From: UBA8437 sp963580005
GTDB lineage: Bacteria; Planctomycetota; Planctomycetia; Planctomycetales; Planctomycetaceae
Assembly (NCBI GenBank): GCA_963580005.1
Contig: CAUZJR010000271.1
Span: 1-7,479, forward strand
Direction of reading: 5' to 3'
Length of the DNA stretch: 7,479 nt
A program made the position numbers and the translations under genes. The notes under the pieces were generated by a model. It saw nothing but the letters and a program-made list of their open reading frames with translations, did no database searches and was not told where the DNA came from. Below, piece after piece: positions 6,594 to 7,479 of this stretch. The stretch's first letter is position 1, and each line of letters begins with the position of its first letter.

Positions 6594-7334
6594 ATGGGTG
6601 GAATCGACGTCATCCTGCTGATTGTGCTGGGGCTGGTCACGTGGAGCGTGGCGAGTGAGGGCATCTGGGGTGCGGCGTTGACGAGCCTGATCGTGGTGAT
6701 CAGCGGGCTGGCGGCGATGAATTTCTTCGAGCCGGTCGCGGGGATACTCGAGGGTTCAGGCACCAGCGTGTGGTGGCGCGGTCACTGCGACATCTTTGCG
6801 TTGCTGGGTCTGTTTGCCGTATCGGTGATGGTTCTGCGAATTGCCACGGACCGGATTGCTCCCCGATTCATCACTTCCGACCGCCTGGCGTACGAGCTGG
6901 GTCGCTGGGGCGGTGGGTTATTGGCCGGTTACGTCACGATGGCATTCCTGTTGACGGCCCTGCACACCGGTCCCTTCCCCCGAGACTTCTGGGGATTTTC
7001 TCCTGAGCGACGCAATCTGTTGGGCGCGGTGGCACCCGACCGGCAGTGGCTGGGATTCACTCAGTGGGTCTCCGAGGAATCTCTGAAGCGGAGCGACCTG
7101 AAGGTCTTCGACGGTCCCCGGACCATCCGGGTGGCCACGGGCGAGGGGATCGGGCCACGCAACAACACCACCTGGCCATCGTTCATCATCCGTTACGCCA
7201 GCCGCCGTCAGCAGCTCTCCAGCGGAGTCATCCCCGGCGGGGGTGTCACCACCTCTTCGGGCGATGGCACAACGACGAGGCAGGGCAGCGGCAGCGGCAG
7301 CGGCGGCGGATCCGGCGGCCGGCCCTCCTTCTGA
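6594..7334 (+). CDS. CvpA-like four-helix membrane protein
   Basis: This 246-residue inner-membrane protein has four hydrophobic helices at about 4-20, 24-43, 66-85 and 104-124. That arrangement, and the N-terminal GGIDVILLIVLGL, resemble the CvpA (colicin V production) family, which has been linked to envelope homeostasis but lacks a firm biochemical role. After the last helix comes a soluble region of about 90 residues (125-216) and then a Gly/Ser/Thr-rich tail (217-246). CvpA proteins are usually about 160-200 residues, so this C-terminus is an extension. The frame is open upstream to an ATG at 6519, inside the preceding gene, but I choose the ATG at 6594: the first helix begins right after it, and AGG at 6581-6583 is a weak ribosome site 10 bases away. 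It probably belongs to the same transcript as the pilus ATPases. The family call is moderate: topology and general character fit, but I see no diagnostic motif. Confidence 0.6.
   Translation: MGGIDVILLIVLGLVTWSVASEGIWGAALTSLIVVISGLAAMNFFEPVAGILEGSGTSVWWRGHCDIFALLGLFAVSVMVLRIATDRIAPRFITSDRLAYELGRWGGGLLAGYVTMAFLLTALHTGPFPRDFWGFSPERRNLLGAVAPDRQWLGFTQWVSEESLKRSDLKVFDGPRTIRVATGEGIGPRNNTTWPSFIIRYASRRQQLSSGVIPGGGVTTSSGDGTTTRQGSGSGSGGGSGGRPSF
7284..7319 (+). repeat. Gly-Ser codon repeat in the CvpA-like tail
   Basis: Three perfect tandem copies of the hexamer GGCAGC (7284-7301) run into further GGC/TCC codons and encode a Gly-Ser-rich stretch at residues 231-242 of the CvpA-like protein. It is likely a disordered tail. 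Short tandem repeats like this can vary in length between strains. Confidence 0.6.
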
Positions 7335-7391
7335 ATCGTCCCCAGCGGCGGCGGTCACTTTCGAGTGGGGCTCGTTCTCTTCGACGTCGGT

Positions 7392-7479
7392 TCAGTCGAG
7401 CCCGTGTTTCTTGAGTTGGCTGAAGAAGGTGCTGCGGGGGAGTCCCAGCGAGCGTGCTGCTCGAGCCTTGTTGCCTCCC
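7392..7479 (-). CDS. NtrC-type activator, C-terminal helix-turn-helix (partial)
   Basis: Only the last 28 codons and the stop (7392-7394 on the plus strand) are inside the window; the gene continues past the right edge. The peptide begins GGNKARAARSLGLPRS and ends QLKKHGLD. This is the Fis-type DNA-binding helix-turn-helix found at the C-terminus of sigma-54-dependent response regulators and activators of the NtrC family (compare the common GGNxxxAAxxLGI-R-TLxxKLKKxGL pattern). The AAA+ and receiver domains, if present, would lie outside, so signal and targets cannot be told. It converges with the CvpA-like gene, with 57 bases between the two stops. Fis itself also carries this motif, but the tail length and spacing fit the activators better. 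Confidence 0.8.
   Translation of the reverse strand, partial: GGNKARAARSLGLPRSTFFSQLKKHGLD

Noticed and set aside
7335..7391. Possible bidirectional terminator between the CvpA-like gene and the NtrC-type gene
   Set aside because: Only 4-base stems are present (for example CGAG/CTCG at 7362-7374) and there is no T-tract, so support is too weak.

Overview
This is a gene-dense chromosomal window of high GC content, most consistent with a planctomycete (Planctomycetota). The lineage call is inference. It rests on a Tat-exported DUF1501 protein, a family greatly expanded in that phylum, on the style of the type IV pilus-like motor genes, and on a REP-like hairpin. I see no rRNA, tRNA, CRISPR array, insertion sequence or phage gene. 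There are six complete genes and one partial gene, and no gene-free stretch longer than 157 bases.

Layout. Positions 1-99 hold a near-consensus sigma-70 promoter and a Shine-Dalgarno for a DUF1501 protein (100-1446, +). It converges, with 13 bases between the stop codons, on a D-mannonate dehydratase gene (uxuA, 1460-2500, -). The 157-base divergent spacer (2501-2657) between uxuA and hisF contains a strong 41-base hairpin with a REP/RAYT-type layout and a plausible hisF promoter. hisF (2658-3440, +) starts a same-strand run that continues with a PilT/PilU-type motor ATPase (3490-4635), a PilB/GspE-type ATPase with an unusual membrane-spanning N-terminus (4697-6547) and a CvpA-like four-helix membrane protein (6594-7334). 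At the right edge, on the minus strand, are the last 28 codons of an NtrC-type sigma-54 activator, its Fis-type helix-turn-helix (7392-7479).

How the genes fit together. uxuA belongs to hexuronate breakdown (D-mannonate to 2-keto-3-deoxy-D-gluconate) and hisF to histidine and purine-linked biosynthesis; neither has pathway partners here. The two secretion/pilus ATPases probably act on one type IV pilus or type II secretion-like machine: a PilB-like assembly motor and a PilT/PilU-like retraction or accessory motor. Spacings of 49, 61 and 46 bases from hisF through the CvpA-like gene would allow one transcript. No inner-membrane platform protein (PilC/GspF), pilin or secretin is in the window.

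The most notable feature is the PilB/GspE-like protein. A signal-peptide-like segment and about three hydrophobic helices replace the usual soluble N-terminal domain, which would make the normally cytosolic motor an integral membrane protein. Nothing else here looks like a wholly new system; the other points are local oddities of start sites, repeats and gene order.
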